From positions 20,855 to 84,854 of the forward strand of contig JABXKC010000013.1 in NCBI GenBank assembly GCA_013375495.1: a stretch of DNA of 64,000 nucleotides, read 5' to 3'. The notes beneath the pieces are model-generated. The model ran no database searches and had not been told where the DNA came from. It saw nothing but the letters and a program-made list of their open reading frames with translations. This document shows positions 1 through 9,839 of the stretch, one piece after another; the stretch's first letter is position 1; each line of letters opens with the position of its first letter. Position numbers and translations under genes: made by a program. The DNA comes from Promethearchaeota archaeon. Lineage in GTDB: Archaea; Asgardarchaeota; Lokiarchaeia; Sigynarchaeales; SOKP01.

Positions 1-2525
1 TTTTCTTGGGATTTTTTAAACTCACTAAGATTTAATAAGGATTCATCTAACTTACGATGAAATTCGAAAAGATTATGTAATTTATTAAAACTTAAATCTA
101 CATGTTCACCTCTAATACGATCCTCAACAGATTTAATAAGATAAGATAAGTTATTCTCTTTTGACCAAAATTTATTTTGTTGAATAGATTTTGCTTCTGG
201 GAGTGGTTTTTGCACTTCACCAAGAATACTTCTAACATTCATAAAAAACTGTCCAAAAATATCTTTCGTGTAAAAAAATTCTTTTTGTTCCAAATCGTAA
301 AAATCTTTCCGTGAAAAAGATTTTTGAACACCGCTCCACCCGTATCTTTTAACGCTTAATAAATTATCTTCAAAAATATTTTTGAATATTGAAATCAGTA
401 TGCTTTTTTCTTCGCTATTTAAATAGGGTAGAAAGAAACCTACATACGATATATTATTAGAAAGAATCCCCATTCTTTTTGCTATGTATGATACTTTCTT
501 CAGTTTTTCAACAGTTTCCGCATTGTTTTTTAGTAATAAGACAAAAAAGAGGGTCATAGTGGGTTGGATAGTGACAATTAAATTAGGTTTAATTACAGGT
601 GGAATGTTATTCAAGAAATTATCTAGCTTTGCTTCAATCAACTGATAGGATACATCGGATAATTCGTAGCTTTCATATGAACTGCTTAATTTCTTTTCCT
701 TTGATTTAAAAATGGTGTTTAGCAAAGATGTATTTTGTACAATCATTCGAATAGATTGTAAGTTAAAAATTTTCAAGTCATAACAAGTGCTAAAGATTTT
801 AAAGAAATTGTTAAATTTGTTTAATTCTTTTTCAAAACTCTCTTTTGATTTAAAATATAGGGGGAGGATTTCATTAATTATTATCTTCTTAATCAGCGAA
901 CTATTAAAAGTAATGTTACTTTCAATTGAATAAGAAACACCATGTCTTTTAATATGTTCAAGAAATTCGAAAATACTATTGATAGAAGGATTGATTTTTA
1001 AAATTTCTTTAATTAAATTAAATATGACAATGTACTTATGGAGCATATTTTTTATATAAAAAAATCCAAACGATTCGTTTGTTTTTAAGAATTCTAAAAA
1101 TAAATCTCTCAGTTTTGGTAATGATTGAATAATTAACAGATTAGACTTTAAGTCTGTGATAAATTTGCTTTGGCTAATAACCTCGTTAATGAGGTCTGAC
1201 TTCATTAATTTAAGAGATCCCGCTCTTCTTTCGAAATTAAATCCGTATTGGGAATAATAACGGATTCTGTCAATTATTAACCAATCAAGAAGCGTTAATT
1301 TTGATTCATATACTTCTTGTCCATAATCCAGTGAATTATCTAATTCGTATTCTTTTTCATATAACGGATTCTCTTTATTAACTATGGTTTTTTTGTTATG
1401 ATATTCTCGAAAATAATTCAGGTTGACAAAGGATTCATTTTTTTTACCAGTAGTCAATCTAATTTGTAGGATATATCCATTCTCCTCGAATTTCTTTAAG
1501 AACTTTTTTAAATCAACTAAATATTGATTTGGAATAACGAAAAAACCGTCAATTTCGTAAGCGAAACTATATCTACATTCCTTAAGGAGAACAAAAAAAG
1601 GCAACTCGTTAATAACTTGGTTGACTCTTGACCTCTTTAAAACGGGATTGAATTTTATGTAGCAATTAATTGAGGAAATATTTAATGCTGGCCAGTTTAC
1701 TCTATAACTAGGTGATAAATTACTAAATTGTTTAATCCATTGCATATTTTTTGTAAATTTATTTAGAGTTAGAGGGGTTTGAATGATCCGTTGTTCTTTG
1801 AATTCTTTAAAATAATGTTGATAGTCCAATAATGCCGTATAGTATTGAACTTCATCAAAGATTTTAACGAGAACTCTTATTGTTTCAATAATTTCATCGT
1901 TATACAGCGACTTTGATGATAATAATTGGTATTCTTTGAAAAAAGTAATATAGAAATCATGTTCTTTTTCACCAATTATTTGGATATTCCTTCGAATATA
2001 CTTCATGAAAAATACAAATGGTGCATCAACATTTTCTAAACTGTCTCGTTTTAAAAAATTTTCAAGGCGATTATACTCCATCGATAGGAACTCATAATCA
2101 ATCAATTTATTTCCTATGAGCAAATTCCATTCTTTAATTGATTTTAACTTCTCGAGATCAATAACCACTTTTTGATTAATGAAAATGTCAATGATTTTCA
2201 TTTGAGAGGCTTGTACTGGAATAAAACATTTATATGCCTCCCTCAGCAAAATAATTGGAACAAATCTATAAAAATTACGGTAAACATGAACATTTAGCAC
2301 TCTATTGTTATAAAATCTTTCCGCTCCAACAGAGAAAATATCTTTTTGAAACTCTGAATCAATCTTTTCTTCGTCTTTAATGGATATTTCAATTCTATAA
2401 TCAATTGGTTCTAATTTGAGATACAACTCAATTTCTTGAAGTAAATCATTAAAAAAAGAATCTATATTTTCTACCAATCTTTCTACTGGAGTATCGATTA
2501 AAAAATCAATATTTAGCTTTCTCAT
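1..2525 (-). CDS. Large protein of unknown function, 3' end beyond the left edge
   Basis: An open frame of about 841 codons runs without a stop from an ATG at 2525 to the window edge, so the C-terminus is missing. It begins MRKLNIDFLIDTPVERLVEN. The sequence is rich in Lys, Glu, Ile, Leu and aromatic residues and looks mainly helical and soluble. I see no signal peptide, clear membrane segment, Walker motif or Cys cluster. A TATA-like box lies about 50 bases upstream. I do not recognise the family. The long unbroken frame and Asgard-like composition make it a real gene; the function is unknown. Confidence 0.8.
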   Translation of the reverse strand, partial: MRKLNIDFLIDTPVERLVENIDSFFNDLLQEIELYLKLEPIDYRIEISIKDEEKIDSEFQKDIFSVGAERFYNNRVLNVHVYRNFYRFVPIILLREAYKCFIPVQASQMKIIDIFINQKVVIDLEKLKSIKEWNLLIGNKLIDYEFLSMEYNRLENFLKRDSLENVDAPFVFFMKYIRRNIQIIGEKEHDFYITFFKEYQLLSSKSLYNDEIIETIRVLVKIFDEVQYYTALLDYQHYFKEFKEQRIIQTPLTLNKFTKNMQWIKQFSNLSPSYRVNWPALNISSINCYIKFNPVLKRSRVNQVINELPFFVLLKECRYSFAYEIDGFFVIPNQYLVDLKKFLKKFEENGYILQIRLTTGKKNESFVNLNYFREYHNKKTIVNKENPLYEKEYELDNSLDYGQEVYESKLTLLDWLIIDRIRYYSQYGFNFERRAGSLKLMKSDLINEVISQSKFITDLKSNLLIIQSLPKLRDLFLEFLKTNESFGFFYIKNMLHKYIVIFNLIKEILKINPSINSIFEFLEHIKRHGVSYSIESNITFNSSLIKKIIINEILPLYFKSKESFEKELNKFNNFFKIFSTCYDLKIFNLQSIRMIVQNTSLLNTIFKSKEKKLSSSYESYELSDVSYQLIEAKLDNFLNNIPPVIKPNLIVTIQPTMTLFFVLLLKNNAETVEKLKKVSYIAKRMGILSNNISYVGFFLPYLNSEEKSILISIFKNIFEDNLLSVKRYGWSGVQKSFSRKDFYDLEQKEFFYTKDIFGQFFMNVRSILGEVQKPLPEAKSIQQNKFWSKENNLSYLIKSVEDRIRGEHVDLSFNKLHNLFEFHRKLDESLLNLSEFKKSQE

Positions 2526-2572
2526 CTAATCTCTTTAGAAATTTAGAATTATAATTTTATTTGGTGTAAGCA

Positions 2573-2584
2573 CTTATATATTTT
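2573..2584 (-). promoter_or_regulatory. TATA box of the left-edge gene
   Basis: On the minus strand the stretch reads AAAATATATAAG, a good archaeal TATA element. Initiation would be expected near 2550, giving a leader of about 25 bases before the ATG at 2525. Position and sequence are seen; activity is inferred. Confidence 0.5.
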
Positions 2585-2833
2585 GTTATGTCGCTAATTT
2601 TCAAATTTAATAATTGCTTGCTTTTTTTTTAACTATTTAAACTACTCGTATGTCTCATTTTATTTTCTTTCAGTTTAAATAGAAAGGTTATGAAATAAAT
2701 ATGATACGGAAAGGTTCTATAGAATCGCTAATAATATCAAGAGCGATTTAAATCATCATAATTTTCATATCACTATAAATTTGTTGAGGTAAGATGCAAA
2801 TGCCAAGTTCAGCAATATGTCCTTAAATTGTTC

Positions 2834-2870
2834 TCCCGCATTTGGAGTTATCGCATAACTCTAAGCGGGA
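2834..2870. other. Two-tier perfect hairpin in an intergenic region
   Basis: This is an outer stem TCCCGC/GCGGGA (2834-2839 with 2865-2870) enclosing an inner 7-bp stem GAGTTAT/ATAACTC (2845-2851 with 2855-2861) closed by a 3-base CGC loop. On the plus strand it is followed by a T-rich tract (2876-2896). It could be a terminator, a small structured RNA or an old mobile-element end. It lies in the roughly 500-base gap between the left-edge gene and the MFS gene, where I see no other coding sequence. Confidence 0.5.
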
Positions 2871-3022
2871 AAACTATATTTTTTCTCTTTTTTTGTAAGT
2901 ATAATGCAAGATATCTGGCAATGTTTGGTCTTTGATCAGGTTTTCTAATAGTAAAGGAAGTTGTAATACAGTTAATTAAACCAATCAAATTAAGTCATAT
3001 GCTCAGTACAGAAAAAAAAATA

Positions 3023-4261
3023 TTAATTAAATTCTTTAATTTGTTTGATTTTATTTACCAATACGAGAGTTAACTGAATTCCGCAGGAAAAGGCAAACAA
3101 GATTGAAGAAAGAAAAATCAACATTTCCACACTGATAATAGCAGATAACGATGTTCCTATAGGAGCAAAAACAATATTTGCGATTGATTGGGACATTACT
3201 AATATCTGATACACAAATGTTTTATATCGTGTGTTCACTGAAATAGTTTGAGCAATAGATACATACATATAATTAGCTATATAACCTGAAAATGCAAGAC
3301 CACATTGAGTCAGTAAAAACATTGGGAAATTTGAAAAAGGTAATAGAACAAGGAAAAGTAAATAGAAGCAACAAAAAATAAAGAGAAGAAAAATATTATT
3401 TATCCTTTTAGCGATTCTTGAAGCAAAGTAATATCCAAAAAGAGCAAATATTGTGATCACATAATACAAGGAAAAGAAAATTCTTAAGGAAAACTCATTA
3501 TATCTCGTTAAAACCCACGAGCTAACTAACGATAAAAAGATTAAATCTGAGGACGCTAAAAAGAAAGCAATATATAAGAAAAAAGCAAACCAAAAAACCC
3601 TTTTTTGGCTCTTTTTTTTAATATTTTTACTTTCAATATCTTTATTACTATTTTTTGAAGTTTGATCGCTGAATATGGTGTTATTTCTCAAAAACAGAAC
3701 TATAGAGAGCAATGGTAAAGTCATCATCCAACCGATCATGAAGAACAATTCCCATTGCGGTAAAGAGTAAATATTTTTAATAATAAAATCGAAAACCAAA
3801 GATACTAAAAGAAAACTAACTCCTCTTGCCCCGTTTACAATTAATATCATATGGTGTTTAATTTTTGGCGATTTCACACTAAGCGTGAGGAAAATCTTAC
3901 TCATAATTGTACGAATAAACATCCTGCTAAGAAAATATACTCCCAAAAAAATTCCATACAATAATAGGATGTTTTTATTAATAAGAAAGATTGAGAAGCA
4001 CGAACATAGCAAAATAGCGCAAAGAAATACAAAGATTTTGTGATTTCGTTCAGATTCTATATGAGCATCAAGAATATAGGCAAAAATAGGCGTTAATATT
4101 AACGACAGATACCCAAAAAATTGGATGAATGCTAAATTGTTTCGATTAACAGCCAAAATCTCGTAATAAAACAACGGAATGTATAAAACAAAATACGCTT
4201 CAAACACTCCCAATGTGAAATAGACTAAGAAAAAAATTCCATACATCTTTTTAACATTCAA
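3023..4261 (-). CDS. MFS-type membrane transporter
   Basis: A 412-residue integral membrane protein with about 12 hydrophobic segments split by a basic cytoplasmic loop near residues 195-220 (SNKDIESKNIKKKSQKR). This two-bundle layout is typical of the major facilitator superfamily. The N-terminus MNVKKMYGIFFLVYF leads straight into membrane segment 1, so the ATG at 4261 is reasonable. No substrate motif is visible. The gene stands alone, with about 500 bases on the 3' side holding a strong hairpin. It could also be a nucleoside- or sugar-like permease. The transporter call is fairly safe; the substrate is unknown. Confidence 0.7.
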   Translation of the reverse strand: MNVKKMYGIFFLVYFTLGVFEAYFVLYIPLFYYEILAVNRNNLAFIQFFGYLSLILTPIFAYILDAHIESERNHKIFVFLCAILLCSCFSIFLINKNILLLYGIFLGVYFLSRMFIRTIMSKIFLTLSVKSPKIKHHMILIVNGARGVSFLLVSLVFDFIIKNIYSLPQWELFFMIGWMMTLPLLSIVLFLRNNTIFSDQTSKNSNKDIESKNIKKKSQKRVFWFAFFLYIAFFLASSDLIFLSLVSSWVLTRYNEFSLRIFFSLYYVITIFALFGYYFASRIAKRINNIFLLFIFCCFYLLFLVLLPFSNFPMFLLTQCGLAFSGYIANYMYVSIAQTISVNTRYKTFVYQILVMSQSIANIVFAPIGTSLSAIISVEMLIFLSSILFAFSCGIQLTLVLVNKIKQIKEFN

Positions 4262-4723
4262 ATAAAGAACCTTAACATTTTATTTCTAACTAGAGTAGAT
4301 ATATACATTATTTTTAGGATTTCAATATTTAAAGAAAAAGGTTTTGTAATCTTTTAAAGCTTGGATGATTTAGAAGAGGAACTAGCTGATACTGAGGGCC
4401 CTCGAATTAAATATTAAAAATTTCGAAGTTTAAATAGTTTCGAATTAAAAATATATTGTCTCATAATTTCCCCTTATCATGAGAGAGAGAACAATGAGAA
4501 TGTTTGAGCTCAACATTGTATTGTTTCGCAAAAGTTTTTTCTTTCTATAAAATCAAACTTCTCATTAGTTATCTCATTTAATTAATAAAATCTTAAAAAT
4601 AAGTTTTCGACAGTAGTATTATTTTTAAAAAATTTTTAATGTAAATTCAGACTACCTAAACCAATTAAAAAATAATAAATAATTATTTAAAAAGGCACAA
4701 TTTAAAATTTTGGAGAAAGTAAA
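4262..4723. other. Divergent intergenic region upstream of cdhE
   Basis: No convincing gene is present in these 462 bases. They hold the upstream regions of the MFS gene (minus) and cdhE (plus). A 10-bp palindrome GAGGGCCCTC at 4394-4403 stands out from the AT-rich surroundings. A strong ribosome binding site GGAGAAAG at 4712-4719 sits 4 bases before the cdhE ATG. Confidence 0.4.
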
Positions 4724-6178
4724 ATGGGTAGACCTAGTCCATTAGAAATTTATGCTCTATTAGACAAAAGTAATTGTAAAGATTGTGGAAGAGAGACTTG
4801 CATGGCATTTGCTACAGATTTACTCGAACGGCAAGTAACAGTCCAAGATTGCACGCATTTAATGCAGGATCCAAAACAAGCAAAAAAACGTGAAAAACTA
4901 ATCGTAATTGTTACTCCACCGCAAAAATCGGTTATAATAGGAGTTGGCGAACGTCAATGTAAATGTGGTGGCGAAGAGGTACTTAATCGCCATCAACTCA
5001 CATATTATAACGAAACAGCGATATTCATGGAAATTGCAGACGATGATCCAGATCTGGAAAAAACAGCTAAATACTTAACAGATCTAGTAATAGAAAGAAT
5101 GGGAGAAATGTTAAGAGTAAACGGTATTACATTGAGATGTGTATCAGGTGACTCTGAACAATTTAAACTTGCTGCAAAAAAACTTACGGAGGCATCAGAT
5201 CTCCCCGTAATGCTAGCTTGTATGAATTTAGATATTTTGCTCGCTGCTGCCGCTGAAATTAAAGATTATAAACCTTTGCTTTATGCTGCAACTAAAGATT
5301 CGTGGGAACAGGTAGGTAAATTTGCGGTTCAAAATAATTTACCTATCGTAGCCGTCTCAAATGACTTAGATGAATTGATGTCATTAAGTGCTTCTTTACA
5401 GAAACTTGGAGTAAAGGAAATAGTTTTAGACGCTATGACTGTTTTCGGATCAGGAAATGTTGCTTTAACTTATGATAATATAATGCAATTGAGGATTGCA
5501 GCAATTGATAAGGAAGACTCAAACGCAGGCTTCCCAGTTATGGGGGTTCCCGCTGCGTACTGGATTCAAGTTAAGACTGACGACGATAAGAAACTTTGGG
5601 AACATCAATATCAAGAAATTATTATGTCAGCAATAATGGAATCCATAGATACAAGCCTTATTGTTCTTCACAGTGGTAAGAGGGAGGAGGATATTTGGGT
5701 TTTGCTAGCAATTATGACTTTAAGACAGAGCGTATTTAGTGATCCTCGTATTTATCCTACAGTAGATCCTGGTTTATACGAAGTCGGAGAGCCAGATAAA
5801 GAAGCTCCTATTTTTGTGACTTCGAATTACCGGTTAACCAAAATTCCTGTAGAAATAGATATTAAAGGAGCAAATGTGAATGCGTATCTTTTAGTTGTAG
5901 ATTCCGAAGGCATCGGTATTGAATCAGCTGTCGCAGGAGGGCAATTCAGTGCAGGTTCGATCGCGGAAGCGGTCAAAGAATTTGGAGCGTTTGAAAAGGT
6001 GAACCATCGCATTTTAATTATTCCAGGCATGGCAGCACGATTGAGTGGAGCCTTAGAAGACGAAGCCGACGCCTATGTAGTAGTTGGTCCTCGGGATAGT
6101 TCTGGAATTGGAAAATACATGAAGGAACAATGGAAACCTGAAGAATTTATGAAAATATACGAAGATTTGAAGGAGTAG
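4724..6178 (+). CDS. cdhE: Acetyl-CoA decarbonylase/synthase complex, gamma subunit (large corrinoid iron-sulfur protein)
   Basis: This 484-residue protein is the corrinoid/Fe-S methyl carrier that moves the methyl group from tetrahydro(methano)pterin to acetyl-CoA synthase in the Wood-Ljungdahl pathway. The N-terminus carries the 4Fe-4S motif CKDCGRETC with a fourth Cys 16 residues later (VTVQDC). A TIM-barrel methyl-transfer region follows, and the C-terminal corrinoid-binding part contains VGPRDSSGIGKY. Length matches the family at about 440-480 residues. It has its own ribosome binding site and no cdh partner genes nearby, which is unusual because the subunits are normally clustered. It may be a second, separately regulated copy. 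Identification is strong. Confidence 0.93.
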   Translation: MGRPSPLEIYALLDKSNCKDCGRETCMAFATDLLERQVTVQDCTHLMQDPKQAKKREKLIVIVTPPQKSVIIGVGERQCKCGGEEVLNRHQLTYYNETAIFMEIADDDPDLEKTAKYLTDLVIERMGEMLRVNGITLRCVSGDSEQFKLAAKKLTEASDLPVMLACMNLDILLAAAAEIKDYKPLLYAATKDSWEQVGKFAVQNNLPIVAVSNDLDELMSLSASLQKLGVKEIVLDAMTVFGSGNVALTYDNIMQLRIAAIDKEDSNAGFPVMGVPAAYWIQVKTDDDKKLWEHQYQEIIMSAIMESIDTSLIVLHSGKREEDIWVLLAIMTLRQSVFSDPRIYPTVDPGLYEVGEPDKEAPIFVTSNYRLTKIPVEIDIKGANVNAYLLVVDSEGIGIESAVAGGQFSAGSIAEAVKEFGAFEKVNHRILIIPGMAARLSGALEDEADAYVVVGPRDSSGIGKYMKEQWKPEEFMKIYEDLKE

Positions 6179-6223
6179 TTAATTCTATTTCTTACTTTTT
6201 TTATATCTTTAACCTACTATTTT

Positions 6224-6877
6224 TTAAAATAAAGAATAAATCAGGTTTGGGAACAATTCTTTAACACTGTTTAATATTAGAGTTTTTGTTCTAGTTAAAC
6301 ATCGTAATTCTTCAGCGGAATGGTTTCCTGTTAATAGTCCTATGAACGGTGCATTTATATTTTCAGCAAGAGCCCGGTCTTTTGGATGATCCCCAATAAT
6401 CACAATATTATATTCGCTATATTTATTTTGTAAATGATTTTTTAGATTAGGGTCTAACTTGCTCTTTACATTTTCGCTTTCACCTATGACGTATTCAAAG
6501 TATTTAAAAATACCTAGAATTTTTGTAATTTGTACTGCCAGATCTTGCCTTTTTGAAGTTATTACGCCTAAAGTAAAATCTTTTTGTTTTAATTTTTCTA
6601 ATGTTTCTTTAACGCCAGGCAATAAGCAGCCTTGATAAATTCCTTTTTCCGAATAGTATTCTCGGAAAGCTGAAGATAATTTTTGCGGATTAAAATCGGA
6701 CACTCCTTTAAACATGTCATCTAAGGGTGTTCCAATCATTTCTTCGATCTCTGAGCTTTCAAGGGTAGGAACATTATACTTTTTAAGAGCGTAATTGAAG
6801 GAGTTAACGATTCCCTCCCTATTATTTATTAGTGTGTTATCTAAATCAAAACTTAAAAGAATATTCTTATCTTTCAC
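6224..6877 (-). CDS. HAD-superfamily phosphatase (phosphoglycolate phosphatase / PpaX-like)
   Basis: A 217-residue HAD hydrolase. Motif I is FDLDNTLINN, with nucleophile Asp11 and acid/base Asp13. Motif II Ser/Thr is in GVITSKRQD, and motif IV is in IIGDHPKDRALAENI. A helical C1 cap lies between motifs I and II (about residues 16-85). This layout is typical of phosphoglycolate phosphatases and pyrophosphatases, but the true substrate cannot be told from sequence. It is convergent with cdhE, whose stop lies 45 bases away. Confidence 0.8.
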   Translation of the reverse strand: MKDKNILLSFDLDNTLINNREGIVNSFNYALKKYNVPTLESSEIEEMIGTPLDDMFKGVSDFNPQKLSSAFREYYSEKGIYQGCLLPGVKETLEKLKQKDFTLGVITSKRQDLAVQITKILGIFKYFEYVIGESENVKSKLDPNLKNHLQNKYSEYNIVIIGDHPKDRALAENINAPFIGLLTGNHSAEELRCLTRTKTLILNSVKELFPNLIYSLF

Positions 6878-6963
6878 ACTTTATTACATTCCTAAGAAAT
6901 TATATTTTTAAAATATGATTAGAATAAAAATTGAAAAAATAAAAATGTTTAATTTAGAACATA

Positions 6964-8097
6964 TTAAATTGTCAATAGCGGATCTCCTAAGAGAGTCATC
7001 CCAATTGAATCCGGATCGCTAGGACCGTGGAGAGGGTTCCAATACCATAATCTCATTGCTTCACCAAATATTTTACCTTGGCTTAAAGGAGTATAAAAAT
7101 AGCTATTCATTGTCATACCACCTATTTTCGATGAGCCAACTACTACCAATGTATTATTTGAAAAGAGATATTGAGTACCTAAATTAGTTTGGTATTTAAA
7201 ATTAGTAGCCGAACACGCAAATAGATTGTAAAATAATGCTTGAGTACTAATATTGTAAATATCTTTATAAGTTACTTTACCTTCTGCACCATACCCGCCT
7301 GGACCAAATAAATGTTCGTAGGGCCAGGAATGTACAAACACATGCACGAACTCGTAAATATCTGTTAACCGTGATTTATAATCTGTTGCGTTCGTATTAG
7401 AATTTGTGCTTATACATGTTATATTCGTATAGGCAGTCATATCTCCAAGCCACTCGCTTGTCCAAGCTGACCAGTCGTCATCTATATATACTAACTGCGA
7501 ATGAGGGCGAGTGAGCTGTCCAATTCTATAAGCGTGGTTTCGAGCGAAATAGTCTTGATACGCCGTTAGATGATCTGTATTATTTAACGATTCAGGACAT
7601 ATACGACCAACCCAAATTTCGGGAAAAATATCGCCCGTTCCGTTATTGTGAGCATCAAATAAACCGTCTGCCACATCGTTATCAACCCACGTTCCATCTA
7701 AATCAGTAAGATAGAGATCACAAGGATAATTTCTCCAAATGTACCAGAAATTATCATAATATCGTAGTATTGCAGCTGGTAAGTCTCCAATCAATACTGC
7801 CCCTTCTAAACCTCCAGGTTGCCTACTTGCATTAATCAAATCGTTTCTAAGGAGTGTGATGTTTGTATGTGACCAATTGACGACTTGTACGGTATATCCT
7901 TGATTTATTACGTCTTGTTCGTATTGATCGATTTCAGTTGATATACTACTTGCTATAGTGGAGTTTACATAAATTCGCACGACGCCCGGATTACTCGTTG
8001 TAGGTTGTTTAAAATACGGTAGTACAAATGTAAGAGTAACGGCTACACCGATTAATAATGGTATAATTATCAATATCGCTTTAATTTGTCTTTTCAT
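6964..8097 (-). CDS. Membrane-anchored C25 (gingipain/caspase-fold)-like peptidase
   Basis: A 377-residue protein with an N-terminal signal anchor (residues 1-29) and an otherwise extracellular body rich in NxS/T sequons. The segments GAVLIGDLP, CDLYLTDLDG and PEIWVGRI follow the pattern of family C25 / clan CD peptidases. The catalytic pair expected of the fold appears as His256 in VFVHSWP and Cys295 in LFACSATNF. The C-terminus ends MTLLGDPLLTI, again C25-like. It is probably a secreted or surface protease or inactive homologue. There is no propeptide or sorting domain. The fold call is good; activity is inferred. Confidence 0.72.
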   Translation of the reverse strand: MKRQIKAILIIIPLLIGVAVTLTFVLPYFKQPTTSNPGVVRIYVNSTIASSISTEIDQYEQDVINQGYTVQVVNWSHTNITLLRNDLINASRQPGGLEGAVLIGDLPAAILRYYDNFWYIWRNYPCDLYLTDLDGTWVDNDVADGLFDAHNNGTGDIFPEIWVGRICPESLNNTDHLTAYQDYFARNHAYRIGQLTRPHSQLVYIDDDWSAWTSEWLGDMTAYTNITCISTNSNTNATDYKSRLTDIYEFVHVFVHSWPYEHLFGPGGYGAEGKVTYKDIYNISTQALFYNLFACSATNFKYQTNLGTQYLFSNNTLVVVGSSKIGGMTMNSYFYTPLSQGKIFGEAMRLWYWNPLHGPSDPDSIGMTLLGDPLLTI

Positions 8098-8255
8098 ATT
8101 AATAACCTTAATTGAGTTATAATTCCAATTTTAGAAGAATATATTCTTATACATATATTACCAACACGATATAGTGTTGTTATAAATAGGATAAATTATG
8201 ACCTATTTATTTATATTGTTTCTAGAGGTATAGAATAGAATAGAAATTTGAAGTT

Positions 8256-9839
8256 CTAAGCTTTGTATCCTTTAAAGAATTTTAAAAGAAATAATATTTC
8301 TTCTGATCCTTGAATAATTCGTTGAAATTCGTAAGGAAAGTTTTCAAACTTAACTTCTTTTCCCTCCGAGACCCATTTAATTATCAATTTTACTAAATCT
8401 TTATATTTGTTTACCGTTGTTCCTTCTGATTCTATCTCAGAGAGGATATCGAGGGCTTTTTTAGTTTTTCCGTTAAGAATAGAAGAAATAGCTGCCATCA
8501 CGTAAGATTGAACTATATGAGAATATCCAATCTTCTTTATATTCGCCGCTCGATAATAATACCGATACACATTTTTTAGCATTTCATTAACAAGGAAGTC
8601 CTTTGCGGTATCGAGTTGCTGATAAAATTTTATACTTTCCATAATAAGAGTAGCTGCTGTATAGAACTGCTTATTTTTTAGTCCTTCTTTAGCAATTATG
8701 TTTAAACCTCTAATTATTTGATTGAAAATACCAAATCGGTTGTATTCCAAATTTCCTTCAACTGCTATATCATAAGCGTTTAAATAACACTCTGTTGAAT
8801 CGTTCACATTCTCAATTTTCCAATAATTATCTCCTGCTTTCACATAGTGCTTATATGTCATCTCTAAATTGTTCAATTCTTTAAAAGTCACAGCTGCATT
8901 AAAAAAATTAGTCGCGGCTTCATTGAAATCCTCAATCCCCTCGCAATAATTACCGGCCAAAACAAAACAAGAAGCAGATTCAATTAAATTGTTATTAATC
9001 TCTTGATAGCATAATGCTGCTCCTCGATAGTACCTCGCTATTTTATAGTAATTTTTCTTATTTTTTTCTAATCTTTCTGCTAAATTGATATAAGCACCAG
9101 CTTCTTTCTTAGAGTAATTTACAAATTGTTCTTCGTCATCGATAATTTTGTAGAGAGATTTTAAAACTTGCGAAATTTGAGATATTGCTAGATTATCGTT
9201 TTTTTCCTCAAAAGTTTGAAAAAGTAAGGAAAAAAACTCTATGCCATCGTAAATTATGCTATTAGATTTATCGATCTCGTCTAATTCTTGATAGCACGAA
9301 GAAATTTGTTTATAAGAATAAGAAAGTAAATCAAAATATTGATAATCTTTTGCGATATTTACTACATTTAAGTAATATTTTATTGCGTTTTTAAAGTCAT
9401 TAAATTTTAGGTATAATCCTGCAATATTTTCATAATTTTGAGCCAACTTTCTTGTTTCGTTAAATTCTTTTAAAATTTTGCTTTCCTGCTTCAGGTAATC
9501 AATACTTCCTAAGATGTTCTTTCTACTAGATTTAGGCTCGTTTAATTTTTCATAGAGATCTGCAATTCGTAAGAAAATCTCTGCAATCTCATGTAATTTT
9601 CCTTGAAGCTTAAAAGAATTAATCTGGGTGTTCCAATACTTGACTATTAACTTATATAACTTATTAGATTGAACAGAAACAACTTTTTCTAATATTTCTG
9701 TTATTGAATAAAGAAATTCACCAGCTTCAAAAAGTTCTCCAGAATCAGCGATTTCATAAGCAGATAAAATAGAGTTATTAATTGCTTTTTGTATAAGGTC
9801 GTTCCTTTTCTTCTCATTTTTGATTTTATCAATCTGCAT
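8256..9839 (-). CDS. Tetratricopeptide-type helical repeat protein
   Basis: A 527-residue soluble protein built of about 35-residue helix-turn-helix repeats, with recurring A-x3-Y/F-x2-A patterns. Examples are YENIAGLYLKFNDFKNAIKYY near residue 140 and NEAATNFFNAAVTFKELNN near 305. Length, spacing and the run of Ala/Tyr-rich helices recall TPR scaffolds, including the eukaryotic SNAP adaptors, but no SNAP-specific motif can be proved. It is probably a protein-protein interaction scaffold. It starts at an ATG at 9839 and is divergent from the MoaD-like gene. Confidence 0.65.
   Translation of the reverse strand: MQIDKIKNEKKRNDLIQKAINNSILSAYEIADSGELFEAGEFLYSITEILEKVVSVQSNKLYKLIVKYWNTQINSFKLQGKLHEIAEIFLRIADLYEKLNEPKSSRKNILGSIDYLKQESKILKEFNETRKLAQNYENIAGLYLKFNDFKNAIKYYLNVVNIAKDYQYFDLLSYSYKQISSCYQELDEIDKSNSIIYDGIEFFSLLFQTFEEKNDNLAISQISQVLKSLYKIIDDEEQFVNYSKKEAGAYINLAERLEKNKKNYYKIARYYRGAALCYQEINNNLIESASCFVLAGNYCEGIEDFNEAATNFFNAAVTFKELNNLEMTYKHYVKAGDNYWKIENVNDSTECYLNAYDIAVEGNLEYNRFGIFNQIIRGLNIIAKEGLKNKQFYTAATLIMESIKFYQQLDTAKDFLVNEMLKNVYRYYYRAANIKKIGYSHIVQSYVMAAISSILNGKTKKALDILSEIESEGTTVNKYKDLVKLIIKWVSEGKEVKFENFPYEFQRIIQGSEEILFLLKFFKGYKA

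Noticed and set aside
4394..4403. GAGGGCCCTC palindrome as part of a tRNA T-arm
   Set aside because: The flanking bases give no cloverleaf, and no anticodon stem is present. Kept only as a palindrome.
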